From positions 1 to 36,825 of the forward strand of contig JAHCJT010000008.1 in NCBI GenBank assembly GCA_026126245.1: DNA of 36,825 nt. Direction: 5' to 3'. How positions within the stretch are numbered: the first letter of the stretch is position 1; each line of letters opens with the position of its first letter. Under the pieces are notes generated by a model. The model was not told the origin of the DNA. It saw nothing but the letters and a program-made list of their open reading frames with translations, and ran no database searches. The position numbers were made by a program, and so were the translations under genes. Below are positions 1-9,020 of the stretch, in pieces. This stretch comes from Alphaproteobacteria bacterium. Lineage in GTDB: Bacteria > Pseudomonadota > Alphaproteobacteria > Reyranellales > Reyranellaceae.

Positions 1-1
1 G

Positions 2-352
2 CCGACCGAAGCCGCGCCCGCCAAGGTGCCGCCGGCCACAGGAACCGACGCGGCGGCCGGCAAGGTGGCGTTCGAGAAGCGGTGCGCGACATGCCACACG
101 CCGGACAAGGGCGGCGCCAACAAGGTCGGTCCCAACCTGTTCGGTGTCGCCGGCGGCAAGAAGGCCCATCTGGACGGCTTCAGCTACTCGACGGGCATGA
201 AGGGCAAGGGCGGCGAATGGACCGATGAGGACCTCAACGAGTTTCTCTACAAGCCGGCCAACTTCGTGAAGGGCACCAAGATGGCGTTCGCCGGCGTACC
301 CAACGACAAGGAGCGCGGCGACATCATCGCCTTCATCAAGAGCCTGAAATAG
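2..352 (+). CDS. c-type cytochrome (class I), 5' partial
   Basis: This is the C-terminal part of a class I c-type cytochrome, an electron carrier that works in the periplasm or at the periplasmic face of the membrane. The reading frame is open to the left edge, so the true start lies outside the window. A GTG at 26 could be read as a start but gives no signal peptide, so I treat the gene as partial. The visible part begins with an Ala/Pro-rich linker, then has the haem-attachment motif CATCH, a conserved GPNLFG turn, and a late Met in GTKMAFAG that is the expected sixth haem-iron ligand. The family layout fits cytochrome c2 or membrane-anchored CycM-like proteins, in which a linker like this follows an N-terminal anchor; the anchor itself cannot be seen. 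A probable terminator follows at 375-396. Confidence 0.88.
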   Translation, partial: PTEAAPAKVPPATGTDAAAGKVAFEKRCATCHTPDKGGANKVGPNLFGVAGGKKAHLDGFSYSTGMKGKGGEWTDEDLNEFLYKPANFVKGTKMAFAGVPNDKERGDIIAFIKSLK

Positions 353-374
353 GCTTGTCCCGGACGTCACCGCG

Positions 375-396
375 CGGGGCGGCCGAGGCCGCCCCG
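375..396 (+). terminator. probable Rho-independent terminator after the cytochrome gene
   Basis: A 9-bp perfect GC stem (375-383 with 388-396) closes a 4-base loop and is followed by the T-rich stretch TTGTCGTTT. It starts 22 bases after the cytochrome stop codon and ends before the HisN-like start at 433. The T-run is interrupted, so termination efficiency is uncertain. Confidence 0.6.
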
Positions 397-432
397 TTGT
401 CGTTTGGGCTGTGGTAGACAGGGTGCCGGCCG

Positions 433-1254
433 ATGAGCAGCTTGCCGTCCATTCCAGACCTCTACGTCGATCTCGCCCAGCGGCTGGCCGATGCTGCCCG
501 GCCGGTCGTGCGCCGCTATTTCCGCACGCCCGTCGGCGTCGACGACAAGCCCGACACGTCGCCGGTCACCGTCGCCGACCGCGAGGCCGAGACGGTCATG
601 CGCGCCATCCTGGACCGCGAGGTCCCCGACCACGGCATCTGGGGCGAAGAGCACGGCAGCGAGCGCATGGATGCCAACTGGGTCTGGGTGCTCGATCCGA
701 TCGACGGCACCAAGGCGTTCATCACCGGCATGCCGGTGTTCGGTACCCTGATCGCGCTGCTCTACCGCGGCCGGCCGGTGTTGGGCGTGATCGACCAGCC
801 GATTCTGCAAGAGCGCTGGCTGGGCGTTTCCGGCCGGCGCAGCACGTTCAATGGCTCGGCGATCGCGACCCGCGCCTGCGATGCGCTGGCCAAGGCCTAC
901 ATGTACTCGACCGCGCCGCTGATGTTCCCCGGCGACTTCGAGCGACCGCACCGCGCGCTGGCCGAAAGCGTCAAGCTGTTCCGCTGGGGCGGCGATTGCT
1001 ACGCCTATGGCCTGCTGGCGTCCGGCCTCGTCGACCTCGTGGTCGAGGCCAGTCTCAAGCTGCACGATTTCTGCGCCCTGGTGCCGGTCATCGAGGGCGC
1101 CGGTGGCCTGATCACCGACTGGCGCGGCCAGCCGCTCGACCGCGATTCGGACGGCACCGTGCTGGCCGCCGGCGACAGGATGGCGCACGCCGCGGCGCTG
1201 GCGGTTCTGGCCGGCGGCGAGGTTGCCGGACGCCGGCGAAAAGGGCTGGGGTGA
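433..1254 (+). CDS. hisN: inositol monophosphatase family protein, histidinol-phosphatase (HisN)-like
   Basis: A 273-residue Mg2+-dependent phosphatase of the inositol monophosphatase superfamily. The metal-binding motifs are all present: GEEHG at residues 71-75, DPIDGTKAF at 88-96, and the second aspartate at 212 in HDFCALVPVIEGAGG. The wording of these motifs (DPIDGTKAFITG, FGTLIAL, DFCALVPV) is that of the HisN branch, which removes phosphate from L-histidinol phosphate in histidine biosynthesis; a true inositol phosphatase or CysQ normally differs here. Length matches the family (about 260-275). There are no other his genes in the window, so the pathway assignment rests on sequence alone. 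The ATG at 433 is the natural start. A 111-base gap separates it from the following transporter operon. Confidence 0.85.
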   Translation: MSSLPSIPDLYVDLAQRLADAARPVVRRYFRTPVGVDDKPDTSPVTVADREAETVMRAILDREVPDHGIWGEEHGSERMDANWVWVLDPIDGTKAFITGMPVFGTLIALLYRGRPVLGVIDQPILQERWLGVSGRRSTFNGSAIATRACDALAKAYMYSTAPLMFPGDFERPHRALAESVKLFRWGGDCYAYGLLASGLVDLVVEASLKLHDFCALVPVIEGAGGLITDWRGQPLDRDSDGTVLAAGDRMAHAAALAVLAGGEVAGRRRKGLG

Positions 1255-1351
1255 CCGGCCGCCCGCGATTAGGCTGTCCCACTGACCCGTTCGTGACCCG
1301 CCGCCCTCTTGGTTTCACCATATTGACGCCGTAGGTTGATGGCAGCGCTTC

Positions 1352-1357
1352 AGGAGG
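1352..1357 (+). promoter_or_regulatory. ribosome binding site that decides the yejA-like start
   Basis: AGGAGG lies 8 bases before the ATG at 1366. In-frame TTG and ATG codons at 1336 and 1339 lack such a site and would add ten residues ahead of the twin-arginine signal. Confidence 0.7.
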
Positions 1358-1365
1358 CTGCACGC

Positions 1366-3237
1366 ATGGTACCGACCGGCATCCGACGCCGCGTCCTTCT
1401 CTCCGGCCTCGCCGCAACGACGGCTCTGCCCCGCCTCGCAATGGCGCAGGACGGCGGCAAGACCATCGTCTCGCACGGCATCGCGATCCACGGCCAGCCC
1501 GGCTATCCGGCCGACGCCAAGCATCTGGCTTACGCCAATCCCGACGCCCCTAAGGGCGGCATGGTGCGCTACGGCGCGCAGGGGACCTTCGATTCGCTCA
1601 ATCCGTTCATCCTCAAGGGCAACAAGGCCGCCGGCATCGGTCAGCTGTTCGAGGCGCTGACCGAGTCAACCTTCGACGAAGCGGCCAGCGAATACGGCCT
1701 GCTCGCCGAATCCATCGAATACCCCGAGAACCGCAGCGAGGTGACGTTCAACCTGCGGCCGGAAGCGCGCTGGCACGATGGCCGGCCGGTGACCGCCGAG
1801 GACGTCGTGTTTTCGTTCGAGATTCTCAAGGAGAAGGGCCTGCCCTTCTACGCTTTCTACTATCACGACGTGCTGAAGGCCGAGGTGCTGGGTGAACGGA
1901 AAGTGCGGTTTGCCTTTCGCTCAGCCAACAACCGCGAACTGCCGGTCATCATGGGCCAGATGTCGGTATTGCCCAAGCACTGGTGGGCGGCGCGCGACTT
2001 CGAAAAAACGACGCTGGAAGCGCCGCTGGGAAGCGGGCCCTACAAGGTCGAGTCATTCGAGCCCGGCCGCCAGATCACCTACCGGCGCGTCGAGGACTGG
2101 TGGGCCAGGGACCTGTGGATCAACCGCGGACGCTACAACTTCGACACGATACGCTACGACTACTACCGTGATGCAACCGTGCTGTTCGAGGCCTTCAAGG
2201 CGGGCAACATCGACCTGCGCGCCGAGAACACAGCGCGCAACTGGGCCACGGGCTATGACTTCCCGGCAGTGAAGTCCGGCGCCGTCAAGCGCGAAGACCT
2301 CAAACACGAGCGTCCAGCCGGCATGCAGTGCTTCGCGTTCAACACGCGGCGCGACATGTTCAAGGACCGTCGCGTGCGGCAGGCGGTCGCCACCATGTTC
2401 GACTTCGAATGGTCGAACAAGAACCTGTTCCACGGCTTCTACACGCGCAACACCAGCTTTTTCAGCAACTCGGAGCTGGCATCCTCGGGCCTGCCGTCGA
2501 CACAAGAGCTTGCGATCCTCGAGCCGTTGCGCGTCCAGTTCCCCGGCGCCGTTCCCGACGAGGTCTTCAAGCAGGAATTCAAGCTGCCCGTCACCGACGG
2601 CTCGGGCAACGTCAGGGACCTTGCGCGCCAGTCGATCGCGTTGCTCAAGGCCGCGGGCTATGACGTCAAGGACGGCAAGATGGTCAATACGGCGAGCGGC
2701 AAGCCGCTGGCATTCGAGATGCTGCTGGACAACGCCGTCTTCGAGCGGATCGTGCTGCCCTACAAGCAGAACCTGCAGCGCATCGGCGTCGAGATGAACA
2801 TACGCACCGTCGACACAGCGCAATTCAAGGAGCGCAGCGATACGTTCGACTTCGACGTGATGTCAGAGGGTTTCGGCCAGTCGCTGTCGCCGGGCAACGA
2901 GCAGCGCGACTTCTGGGGATCGGCGGCCGCCGACAGGAATGGCAGCCGCAATACCATCGGCATCAAGAATTCCGCCGTCGACAAGCTCGTCGATCTCATC
3001 ATTGCCGCCCCCGACCGGCCGGCACTCATCGTCGCTTGCCGCGCTCTCGACCGGGTGCTGCTATGGGGACACTACGTCGTGCCGGCCTGGCACCTCGGTC
3101 GGTCCTGGGTGGCGTACTGGAACAAATTCGCGCGGCCGGCGACGCTTGCCAAGTACAACCCGGTCGCCGTCGACACCTGGTGGATCGACACCGCGAAGGA
3201 CCGAGCGCTGCCGAACCCGGCTTCCGACAAGAAATAA
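1366..3237 (+). CDS. yejA: peptide ABC transporter substrate-binding protein (YejA family)
   Basis: Periplasmic receptor of a family 5 (SBP_bac_5) peptide importer, 623 residues. The start at 1366 is chosen because AGGAGG sits 8 bases upstream and because it gives a clean export signal: RRR at 7-9, a hydrophobic stretch, and a probable cleavage site after AMA (residue 27). The arginines make Tat export likely. After the signal, phrases such as YPADAKHLAYANPDAPKGG and the following FDSLNPF are typical of YejA, which binds oligopeptides and, in enterobacteria, the antibiotic microcin C. The gene opens a yejABEF-type operon; the first permease begins 24 bases after its stop. Family and context agree, but the actual ligand is unknown, and general peptide or muropeptide import are equally possible. 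Confidence 0.9.
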   Translation: MVPTGIRRRVLLSGLAATTALPRLAMAQDGGKTIVSHGIAIHGQPGYPADAKHLAYANPDAPKGGMVRYGAQGTFDSLNPFILKGNKAAGIGQLFEALTESTFDEAASEYGLLAESIEYPENRSEVTFNLRPEARWHDGRPVTAEDVVFSFEILKEKGLPFYAFYYHDVLKAEVLGERKVRFAFRSANNRELPVIMGQMSVLPKHWWAARDFEKTTLEAPLGSGPYKVESFEPGRQITYRRVEDWWARDLWINRGRYNFDTIRYDYYRDATVLFEAFKAGNIDLRAENTARNWATGYDFPAVKSGAVKREDLKHERPAGMQCFAFNTRRDMFKDRRVRQAVATMFDFEWSNKNLFHGFYTRNTSFFSNSELASSGLPSTQELAILEPLRVQFPGAVPDEVFKQEFKLPVTDGSGNVRDLARQSIALLKAAGYDVKDGKMVNTASGKPLAFEMLLDNAVFERIVLPYKQNLQRIGVEMNIRTVDTAQFKERSDTFDFDVMSEGFGQSLSPGNEQRDFWGSAAADRNGSRNTIGIKNSAVDKLVDLIIAAPDRPALIVACRALDRVLLWGHYVVPAWHLGRSWVAYWNKFARPATLAKYNPVAVDTWWIDTAKDRALPNPASDKK

Positions 3238-3261
3238 CCGGACAGCATCCTCGTCCACGAC

Positions 3262-4362
3262 ATGCTCGCCTACATCCTGCGTCGCCTTCTGCTCGTGGTG
3301 CCGACCCTGCTCGGCATCATGGTCATCAACTTCTTCATCATCCAGGCGGCGCCGGGCGGGCCAGTGGAACAGGTGCTGGCGCAGATCCAGGGCACGGCCG
3401 GCGATGCGACGTCGCGCCTGTCCGGTTCGGGCAGCGAGCTCGGCCGCAGCAGCGGCGGGGAAAGCGCCAGCTCGGGCAGCACGTACAGGGGTGCGCAGGG
3501 GCTGCCGCGCGAGCTCATCCAGCGCATAGAGAAGCAGTACGGATTCGATCGGCCGATCCACGAGCGCTTCTATGTGATGCTCAGGAACTACGTGGTCTTC
3601 GACCTCGGCGAGAGCTTCTTCCGCAACGCCCGCGTTGTCGACCTCGTGATCTCCAAGATGCCCGTGTCGATCTCGCTGGGCCTTTGGACCACGCTGCTGG
3701 TCTACCTGATCTCGATTCCCCTGGGCGTTGCCAAGGCGGTGCGCGACGGCTCGCGCTTCGACGTCGCGTCATCGTCAATCGTGGTCGTGGGCAACGCCGT
3801 ACCTGGCTTTCTGTTCGCGCTGCTGCTGGTGGTGCTGTTCGCCGGCGGCAGCTACTGGAAGATCTTCCCGTTGCGGGGTCTGGTTTCGGACAACTGGTCC
3901 GAGCTGTCGTGGGGCGCCAGGATCGCCGACTATTTCTGGCACATGGCGCTGCCGATCATCGCCATGGTGATCGGGGGTTTTGCGACACTGACCCTGCTGA
4001 CCAAGAATTCCTTCCTCGACGAGATCAACAAGCAGTATGTCCAGACGGCCCGCGCCAAGGGTCTCAGCGAAAGGCATGTGCTGTACCGCCACGTGTTCCG
4101 CAATGCCATGCTGATCATCATTGCCGGCTTCCCCAGCGCGTTCGTCTCGATCCTGTTCACGAGCTCGCTGCTGATCGAAGTGATTTTCTCGCTCGACGGC
4201 CTCGGACTGCTGGGATTCGAGGCCGCCATCTACCGCGACTACCCGGTCATGTTCGGCACGCTCTGGGTCTTCGGCCTGCTGGGACTTCTGATGGGCATCC
4301 TCGGCGACCTGATGTACGTCGTGGTCGATCCGCGCATCGACTTCGAGGCTCGAACCACGTGA
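3262..4362 (+). CDS. yejB: peptide ABC transporter permease (YejB family)
   Basis: Inner-membrane permease of the importer, 366 residues, the usual YejB length. It has an N-terminal membrane helix (starting [18 protein letters not shown]), a long periplasmic stretch, and a C-terminal binding-protein-dependent transport domain. The EAA-loop region that contacts the ATPase is visible around [23 protein letters not shown] Ser/Gly-rich insert at about residues 50-75, before the conserved [16 protein letters not shown] segment, is also typical of YejB. Its stop codon overlaps the next gene's GTG start by 4 bases (GTGA at 4359-4362), so translation of the two permeases is probably coupled. It should pair with the following YejE-type permease to form the channel. 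Confidence 0.92.
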   Translation: MLAYILRRLLLVVPTLLGIMVINFFIIQAAPGGPVEQVLAQIQGTAGDATSRLSGSGSELGRSSGGESASSGSTYRGAQGLPRELIQRIEKQYGFDRPIHERFYVMLRNYVVFDLGESFFRNARVVDLVISKMPVSISLGLWTTLLVYLISIPLGVAKAVRDGSRFDVASSSIVVVGNAVPGFLFALLLVVLFAGGSYWKIFPLRGLVSDNWSELSWGARIADYFWHMALPIIAMVIGGFATLTLLTKNSFLDEINKQYVQTARAKGLSERHVLYRHVFRNAMLIIIAGFPSAFVSILFTSSLLIEVIFSLDGLGLLGFEAAIYRDYPVMFGTLWVFGLLGLLMGILGDLMYVVVDPRIDFEARTT

Positions 4363-5384
4363 AGCTGTCGCCGCTCAATCGCCGACGGCTGGCGCTGTTT
4401 CGGAGCAACCGGCGCGGCCTGTGGTCGCTGGTGATCTTCGGCATTCTCTTCGGCCTGTCGCTGTTCGCCGAAGTCATCGCCAACGACCGGCCGTTCCTTG
4501 TCCGCTACGACGGCGCTTTCTACATGCCGGTGTTCCGGACTTATCCCGAGACGACATTCGGCGGCGAGTTCGTCACCGAGGCCGACTATCGCGACCCGGT
4601 CGTTGCCAAACTGATTGCGGACAAGGGCTGGATACTGTGGCCGCCAATCCCCTACAGCTACAGCACGGTCGTGCGCGGCACCGGCCTGACGGCGCTCAAG
4701 CCGCCGTCAGGCAGCAATTGGCTGGGTACCGACGACCAGGCGCGCGACGTCATGGCGCGGCTGATCTACGGCTTTCGCATCTCGGTCCTGTTCGGCCTGA
4801 TCCTCACGGTCCTGAGCTCCGTCATTGGCGTCGCCGCGGGGGCCCTGCAGGGCTATTTCGGTGGCGTGGTCGATCTGCTGTTCCAGCGCTTCATGGAGAT
4901 ATGGTCGAGCCTGCCGGTGCTGTATCTGTTGATCATCCTGGCCAGCATCATCACCCCGAGCTTCTGGACCCTGCTGGCTATCATGCTGCTGTTCAGCTGG
5001 ATGGCGCTGGTCGGGCTGGTGCGCGCCGAATTCCTGCGCGCCCGCAATTTTGACTATGTGCGCGCCGCCCGGGCACTGGGCGTGTCGAACATCAAGCTGA
5101 TGTTCCGCCACATCCTGCCCAATGCGATGGTGTCGTCCCTGACGTTCCTGCCCTTCATCCTCGCCGGTTCGGTCACCACCCTGACATCCCTGGATTTCCT
5201 CGGTTTCGGCCTGCCGCCCGGCTCGCCATCCCTGGGCGAACTGCTGCTGCAGGGCAAGAACAACCTCAACGCCCCCTGGCTCGCCCTGACCGGCTTTTTC
5301 GTCATCGCCATCATGCTGAGTTTGCTGGTATTCATCGGCGAAGCCGTGCGCGACGCCTTCGACCCCCGCAAGATCGTGGCCTGA
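4359..5384 (+). CDS. yejE: peptide ABC transporter permease (YejE family)
   Basis: Second inner-membrane permease, 341 residues, matching YejE length. I place the start at the GTG at 4359, which overlaps the yejB stop by 4 bases and gives the protein start [14 protein letters not shown]; the same frame is open far upstream, but that part only shadows yejA and yejB in another frame. It shows an N-terminal helix, the YejE-type periplasmic segment containing [11 protein letters not shown], and a C-terminal permease domain with the motif [16 protein letters not shown] and the ATPase-contact region [23 protein letters not shown]. Its TGA overlaps the ATG of the ATPase gene by one base (TGATG), again suggesting coupled translation. 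Confidence 0.92.
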   Translation: MKLSPLNRRRLALFRSNRRGLWSLVIFGILFGLSLFAEVIANDRPFLVRYDGAFYMPVFRTYPETTFGGEFVTEADYRDPVVAKLIADKGWILWPPIPYSYSTVVRGTGLTALKPPSGSNWLGTDDQARDVMARLIYGFRISVLFGLILTVLSSVIGVAAGALQGYFGGVVDLLFQRFMEIWSSLPVLYLLIILASIITPSFWTLLAIMLLFSWMALVGLVRAEFLRARNFDYVRAARALGVSNIKLMFRHILPNAMVSSLTFLPFILAGSVTTLTSLDFLGFGLPPGSPSLGELLLQGKNNLNAPWLALTGFFVIAIMLSLLVFIGEAVRDAFDPRKIVA

Positions 5385-7048
5385 TGCCTGCCGCCGACGC
5401 CCGTATCGACTCCCATCAGGGACCACTGCTCGAGGTCCGCGACCTCAGCGTCGATTTCGGCAGCGGTCCGGCCGCCGTGCATGCCGTGCGCAAGGCGTCG
5501 TTCAGCATCGATCGCGGCGAGACCCTGGCGCTGGTCGGCGAATCGGGTTCGGGCAAGTCGGTGACGGCACTGTCGGTGCTGCAATTGCTGCCCTACCCGA
5601 TGGCGCGGCATCCCAGCGGCAGCATTCGTTTCCGCGGCCAGGAACTCATCGATGCGCCGGCCGACGCGCTGCGCGCCGTGCGCGGCGATCGCATCGCCAT
5701 GATCTTCCAGGAGCCGATGACCTCGCTGAATCCGCTGCACACCATCGAGCGACAAGTCAGCGAGACGCTGCTGTTGCACAAGGGCCTCACCCGCGACGCG
5801 GCGCGCACCCGCACGCTGGAACTGCTCAGCCAGGTGGGCATCCCGGAAGCCGCCAGGCGACTCGATGCCTATCCGCACCAGCTGTCGGGCGGCCAGCGCC
5901 AGCGCGTCATGATCGCCATGGCGCTGGCCAACGAGCCCGACCTGCTGATCGCCGACGAGCCGACCACGGCGCTCGACGTCACCATCCAGGCGCAGATCCT
6001 GACGCTGCTGAAGACGCTGCAGAAGCGCTACGGCATGGCGCTGCTGTTCATCACCCATGACCTCGGCATCGTGCGCAAGATGGCCGACCGGGTCTGCGTG
6101 ATGAACGACGGCCGGATCGTCGAGCATGGTCCGGTCGAGGAGGTCTTCGACACGCCCTCGCACACCTACACCAAGCACCTGCTGTCGGCCGAACCCAAGG
6201 GCAAGCCGGGCGAGCGCGATCCCTCCGCGCCCGTGGTGATGGCTGCCGACGACGTGAAGGTGCATTTTCCGATCAAGCGCGGCGTGTTTCGCCGCACCGT
6301 CGGCCACATCAAGGCGGTCGACGGCGTTTCGCTGGAGCTGCGCAGCGGCCACACCGTGGGCATCGTCGGCGAGAGCGGCTCGGGCAAGACGACGCTCGGC
6401 CTCGCCTTGCTGCGGCTGGAGCAGAGCCAGGGTGCGATCCGCTTCGACGGCCGAGACCTGCGCGACCTGCCGGCGCGCGACTTGCGGCCGCTGCGCAGGG
6501 AGATGCAGATCGTCTTCCAGGACCCCTACGGCTCGCTCAGCCCGCGCATGTCGGTCGAGCAGATCGTCGGCGAAGGCCTGGACGTGCACGGCATCGCCCG
6601 CGACGCCCAGGAGCGGCGCGATCTGGTCGACTCGGTGCTGAGCGAGGTCGGCCTCGACCCCGGAATGCGCGACCGCTACCCGCACGAATTCTCCGGCGGC
6701 CAGCGCCAGCGCATCGCGATCGCCCGCGCCATGGTGCTGAAGCCGCGCTTCGTCGTGCTCGACGAGCCGACCTCGGCGCTCGACATGAGCGTGCAGGCGC
6801 AGATCGTCGACCTGCTGCGCGACCTGCAGACGCGGCACAAGCTGGCCTACCTCTTCATCAGCCATGACCTCAAGGTCGTGCGGGCGCTGGCCGACGAGGT
6901 CGTGGTCATGCAGGGCGGCCTGGTCGTCGAACGCGGCTCGGCCCGGCAGATTTTCGAGGCGCCGCAGACGCCCTACACCAAGGCGCTGATCGCGGCCGCC
7001 TTCAACCTCGAACCGATCGGCGCCGACGCCGGTATCGTGGCGCAGTGA
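5384..7048 (+). CDS. yejF: peptide ABC transporter ATP-binding protein, two fused ATPase domains (YejF family)
   Basis: Energy-coupling ATPase of the importer, 554 residues, with two complete nucleotide-binding domains in one chain as in YejF. Domain 1 has Walker A GESGSGKS at 52-59, a Q-loop FQEP at 108-111, signature LSGGQ at 167-171 and Walker B LLIADEP at 187-193. Domain 2 has Walker [10 protein letters not shown] at 329-337, signature FSGGQ at 436-440 and Walker B VVLDEP at 457-462. Both sites look catalytically intact. The gene overlaps yejE by one base and the next gene by 4 bases (GTGA at 7045-7048). With the three preceding genes this makes a complete importer. Confidence 0.93.
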   Translation: MPAADARIDSHQGPLLEVRDLSVDFGSGPAAVHAVRKASFSIDRGETLALVGESGSGKSVTALSVLQLLPYPMARHPSGSIRFRGQELIDAPADALRAVRGDRIAMIFQEPMTSLNPLHTIERQVSETLLLHKGLTRDAARTRTLELLSQVGIPEAARRLDAYPHQLSGGQRQRVMIAMALANEPDLLIADEPTTALDVTIQAQILTLLKTLQKRYGMALLFITHDLGIVRKMADRVCVMNDGRIVEHGPVEEVFDTPSHTYTKHLLSAEPKGKPGERDPSAPVVMAADDVKVHFPIKRGVFRRTVGHIKAVDGVSLELRSGHTVGIVGESGSGKTTLGLALLRLEQSQGAIRFDGRDLRDLPARDLRPLRREMQIVFQDPYGSLSPRMSVEQIVGEGLDVHGIARDAQERRDLVDSVLSEVGLDPGMRDRYPHEFSGGQRQRIAIARAMVLKPRFVVLDEPTSALDMSVQAQIVDLLRDLQTRHKLAYLFISHDLKVVRALADEVVVMQGGLVVERGSARQIFEAPQTPYTKALIAAAFNLEPIGADAGIVAQ

Positions 7049-8013
7049 GGACTGGTCCGGCGTCGATGGCCGCGGCGTTCGCCTACATCAGCAATGCCCA
7101 GGGCGGCGGCGACGCCGCCGGCTGGCGCCAGCGGCTGGGCGCGGCGCTGGGCGAGGCGATCGACCTGCGCGCCTGGCCCGACATCGGCGACCCGGCCGAC
7201 ATCGCCATCGCGCTGGCCTGGAAACCGCCGCCGGGGGTGCTGGCGCGTCTACCCAACCTGCGGCTGATCGTGTCGACCGGCATGGGTGTCGATCACCTGC
7301 TGGTCGATCCCGAATTGCCTGCCGGCGTGCCCATCGTACGCATCATCGATCCCGGCCTGGTCGGGCAGATGGCCGAATACGCAATCTACTGGCTGTTGCA
7401 CCATCACCGCGACATGGATGCCTACGCCGCGCAGCAGCGCTCACGCCAGTGGCACGAAGTGCCGTTCACCGACACGGCGCTGCGACGTGTCGGCGTCCTC
7501 GGGCTGGGCGAGATCGGCGCCAACACCGCGCGCAAGATTGCCGCCCTCGGTTTTCCGACCGCGGGCTGGAGCCGCTCGCCGCGCCGCATCGACGGCATCG
7601 ACTGCCACCACGGTCGTGACGGCCTCGAGGACGTGCTGCGCCGGAGCGACGTGCTGGTCGACGTGCTGCCCATGACGGCGCAGACCGCCGGCCTGCTGGA
7701 TGCCCGCGCGTTTGCGCGCATGCCGCGCGGCGCCTTTTTCGTCAACATGGCGCGCGGCGGCCACGTGGTCGACCGCGACCTGCTGGCGGCGCTCGACGCC
7801 GGCCATCTCGCCGGCGCGGCGCTCGACGTTTTCCATGTCGAGCCGCTACCGCAAGACCACCCGTTCTGGAGCCATCCCAAGGTCAAGGTAACGCCGCACA
7901 TCGCCGGTCCGACCAATCCGCGCACCGCGGCCGAGAGCGTCGCCGAAAACGTGCGTCGTCTGCGCACCGGCCGGCCGCTGCTCAACCTGATCGACCCGGC
8001 GGCCGGCTACTGA
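7045..8013 (+). CDS. D-2-hydroxyacid dehydrogenase, glyoxylate/hydroxypyruvate reductase A-like
   Basis: A 322-residue NAD(P)-dependent 2-hydroxyacid dehydrogenase. The Rossmann motif GLGEIG is at 153-158, and the catalytic trio of the family is visible: Arg 237 in NMARGGH, Glu 266 in VEPLP, and His 285 in TPHIAG. The FWSHP segment just before the His is typical of GhrA-type glyoxylate/hydroxypyruvate reductases, so reduction of glyoxylate or hydroxypyruvate is the most likely reaction; other 2-ketoacids are possible. The start is taken at the GTG (7045) that overlaps the ATPase stop. An ATG at 7066 would shorten the protein by seven residues and cannot be excluded. The 4-base overlap implies it belongs to the transporter transcript. 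Confidence 0.85.
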   Translation: MRTGPASMAAAFAYISNAQGGGDAAGWRQRLGAALGEAIDLRAWPDIGDPADIAIALAWKPPPGVLARLPNLRLIVSTGMGVDHLLVDPELPAGVPIVRIIDPGLVGQMAEYAIYWLLHHHRDMDAYAAQQRSRQWHEVPFTDTALRRVGVLGLGEIGANTARKIAALGFPTAGWSRSPRRIDGIDCHHGRDGLEDVLRRSDVLVDVLPMTAQTAGLLDARAFARMPRGAFFVNMARGGHVVDRDLLAALDAGHLAGAALDVFHVEPLPQDHPFWSHPKVKVTPHIAGPTNPRTAAESVAENVRRLRTGRPLLNLIDPAAGY

Positions 8014-8014
8014 C

Positions 8015-8989
8015 ATGGACATCACGGTCATCGTGCCGACCTACAAGCGGCCTGACGATCTGCGCCGCTGCCTCGATGCGCTCAAGCGTCAGAGCCTGCC
8101 CGCCGCGCGCGTCAACGTGATCCGCCGCGACACCGACACCGCGACCGAAACCATGCTCGCCGCCTACGACGCGACGGGGCTGGCCATGCAGGTGCACGTT
8201 GTCGGCGTACCCGGCGTCGTGGCGGCGCTCAATCTCGGCCTGGAGCACGCCGTCGGCGACGCGGTGGCGATGACCGACGACGACGCCGCGCCGCATCCCG
8301 ACTGGCTCGAACGCATCGTCGGCCATTTCACCGTCAATGCCCGCGTCGGCGGCGTCGGCGGGCGCGACCACATCTTCATGGGCGAGCGCCGCGACGACTG
8401 GCCGCCGCAACCGCGCGTCGGCATCAGCACCTGGTACGGCCGCACCTACGGCAACCACAATGCCGGCTTCGGCCCGGCCCGCGAGGTCGAGGCGCTGAAA
8501 GGCGTATGCATGGCCTTCCGACGCGCCGCCATCGGCGCGCTCCGCTTCGACCGGCGCCTGCGCGGCTCGGGCGCGCAGGTTGCCAACGAATCACTGTTCG
8601 GCGGCGCCATCCGCCGCGCCGGCTGGACGCTGGTCTATGACCCCGCCGTGCTGGTCGACCACTATCCCTCGGTGCGGCCCGATTCCGATCAGCGCAACCA
8701 GATCGACCGCGGCGCGCTGTTCGACCTCGTACACAACGCCAGCCTCGGCCATCTCGAATACATGCCGCTTCACCGCATGCTGGCCCTGTTGCTCTACCAG
8801 CTCGCCTGGGGCAGCCGGATGACGCCGGGACTGGCCGCGGCCGTCGTCTATGGGCTGCGCGGCGAGCGCATGGCGCTGTTCGGCTTCGGCGAGGTTGTGC
8901 GCGGCACGCTGGCGGCCGTGGCCACGTTCTGGCGCACGCGCCGCGTCGCCGTTGCCGAGCGCCGCGCCGTGCCGTATCGGCCGACTTGA
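8015..8989 (+). CDS. glycosyltransferase family 2 protein
   Basis: A 324-residue GT-A fold glycosyltransferase. It opens with the family 2 hallmark ITVIVPTYKRP (residues 3-13). The metal/nucleotide-sugar binding region is TDDDAAPHPDWLE at about 87-99. A C-terminal hydrophobic stretch near 245-275 could associate with the membrane. The sugar donor and acceptor cannot be predicted. The ATG comes one base after the stop of the GhrA-like gene, so it appears to be the last gene of the six-gene transcript. There is no polysaccharide cluster around it, which makes its link to a peptide importer and a hydroxyacid reductase unusual. It converges on the aminopeptidase gene, 31 bases away. Confidence 0.85.
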   Translation: MDITVIVPTYKRPDDLRRCLDALKRQSLPAARVNVIRRDTDTATETMLAAYDATGLAMQVHVVGVPGVVAALNLGLEHAVGDAVAMTDDDAAPHPDWLERIVGHFTVNARVGGVGGRDHIFMGERRDDWPPQPRVGISTWYGRTYGNHNAGFGPAREVEALKGVCMAFRRAAIGALRFDRRLRGSGAQVANESLFGGAIRRAGWTLVYDPAVLVDHYPSVRPDSDQRNQIDRGALFDLVHNASLGHLEYMPLHRMLALLLYQLAWGSRMTPGLAAAVVYGLRGERMALFGFGEVVRGTLAAVATFWRTRRVAVAERRAVPYRPT

Positions 8990-9020
8990 CGCCCCGCGGC
9001 GGCGGAACTGCCGCGACGGT

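Noticed and set aside
3036-4358. Fusion of yejE with a long upstream segment
   Set aside because: The segment is out of frame with yejA and yejB, which are both convincing. The GTG at 4359 gives the normal YejE length.
5054-6865. A 603-codon open frame on the minus strand
   Set aside because: Antisense to yejE/yejF with the same shadow composition; no domains or ribosome site.
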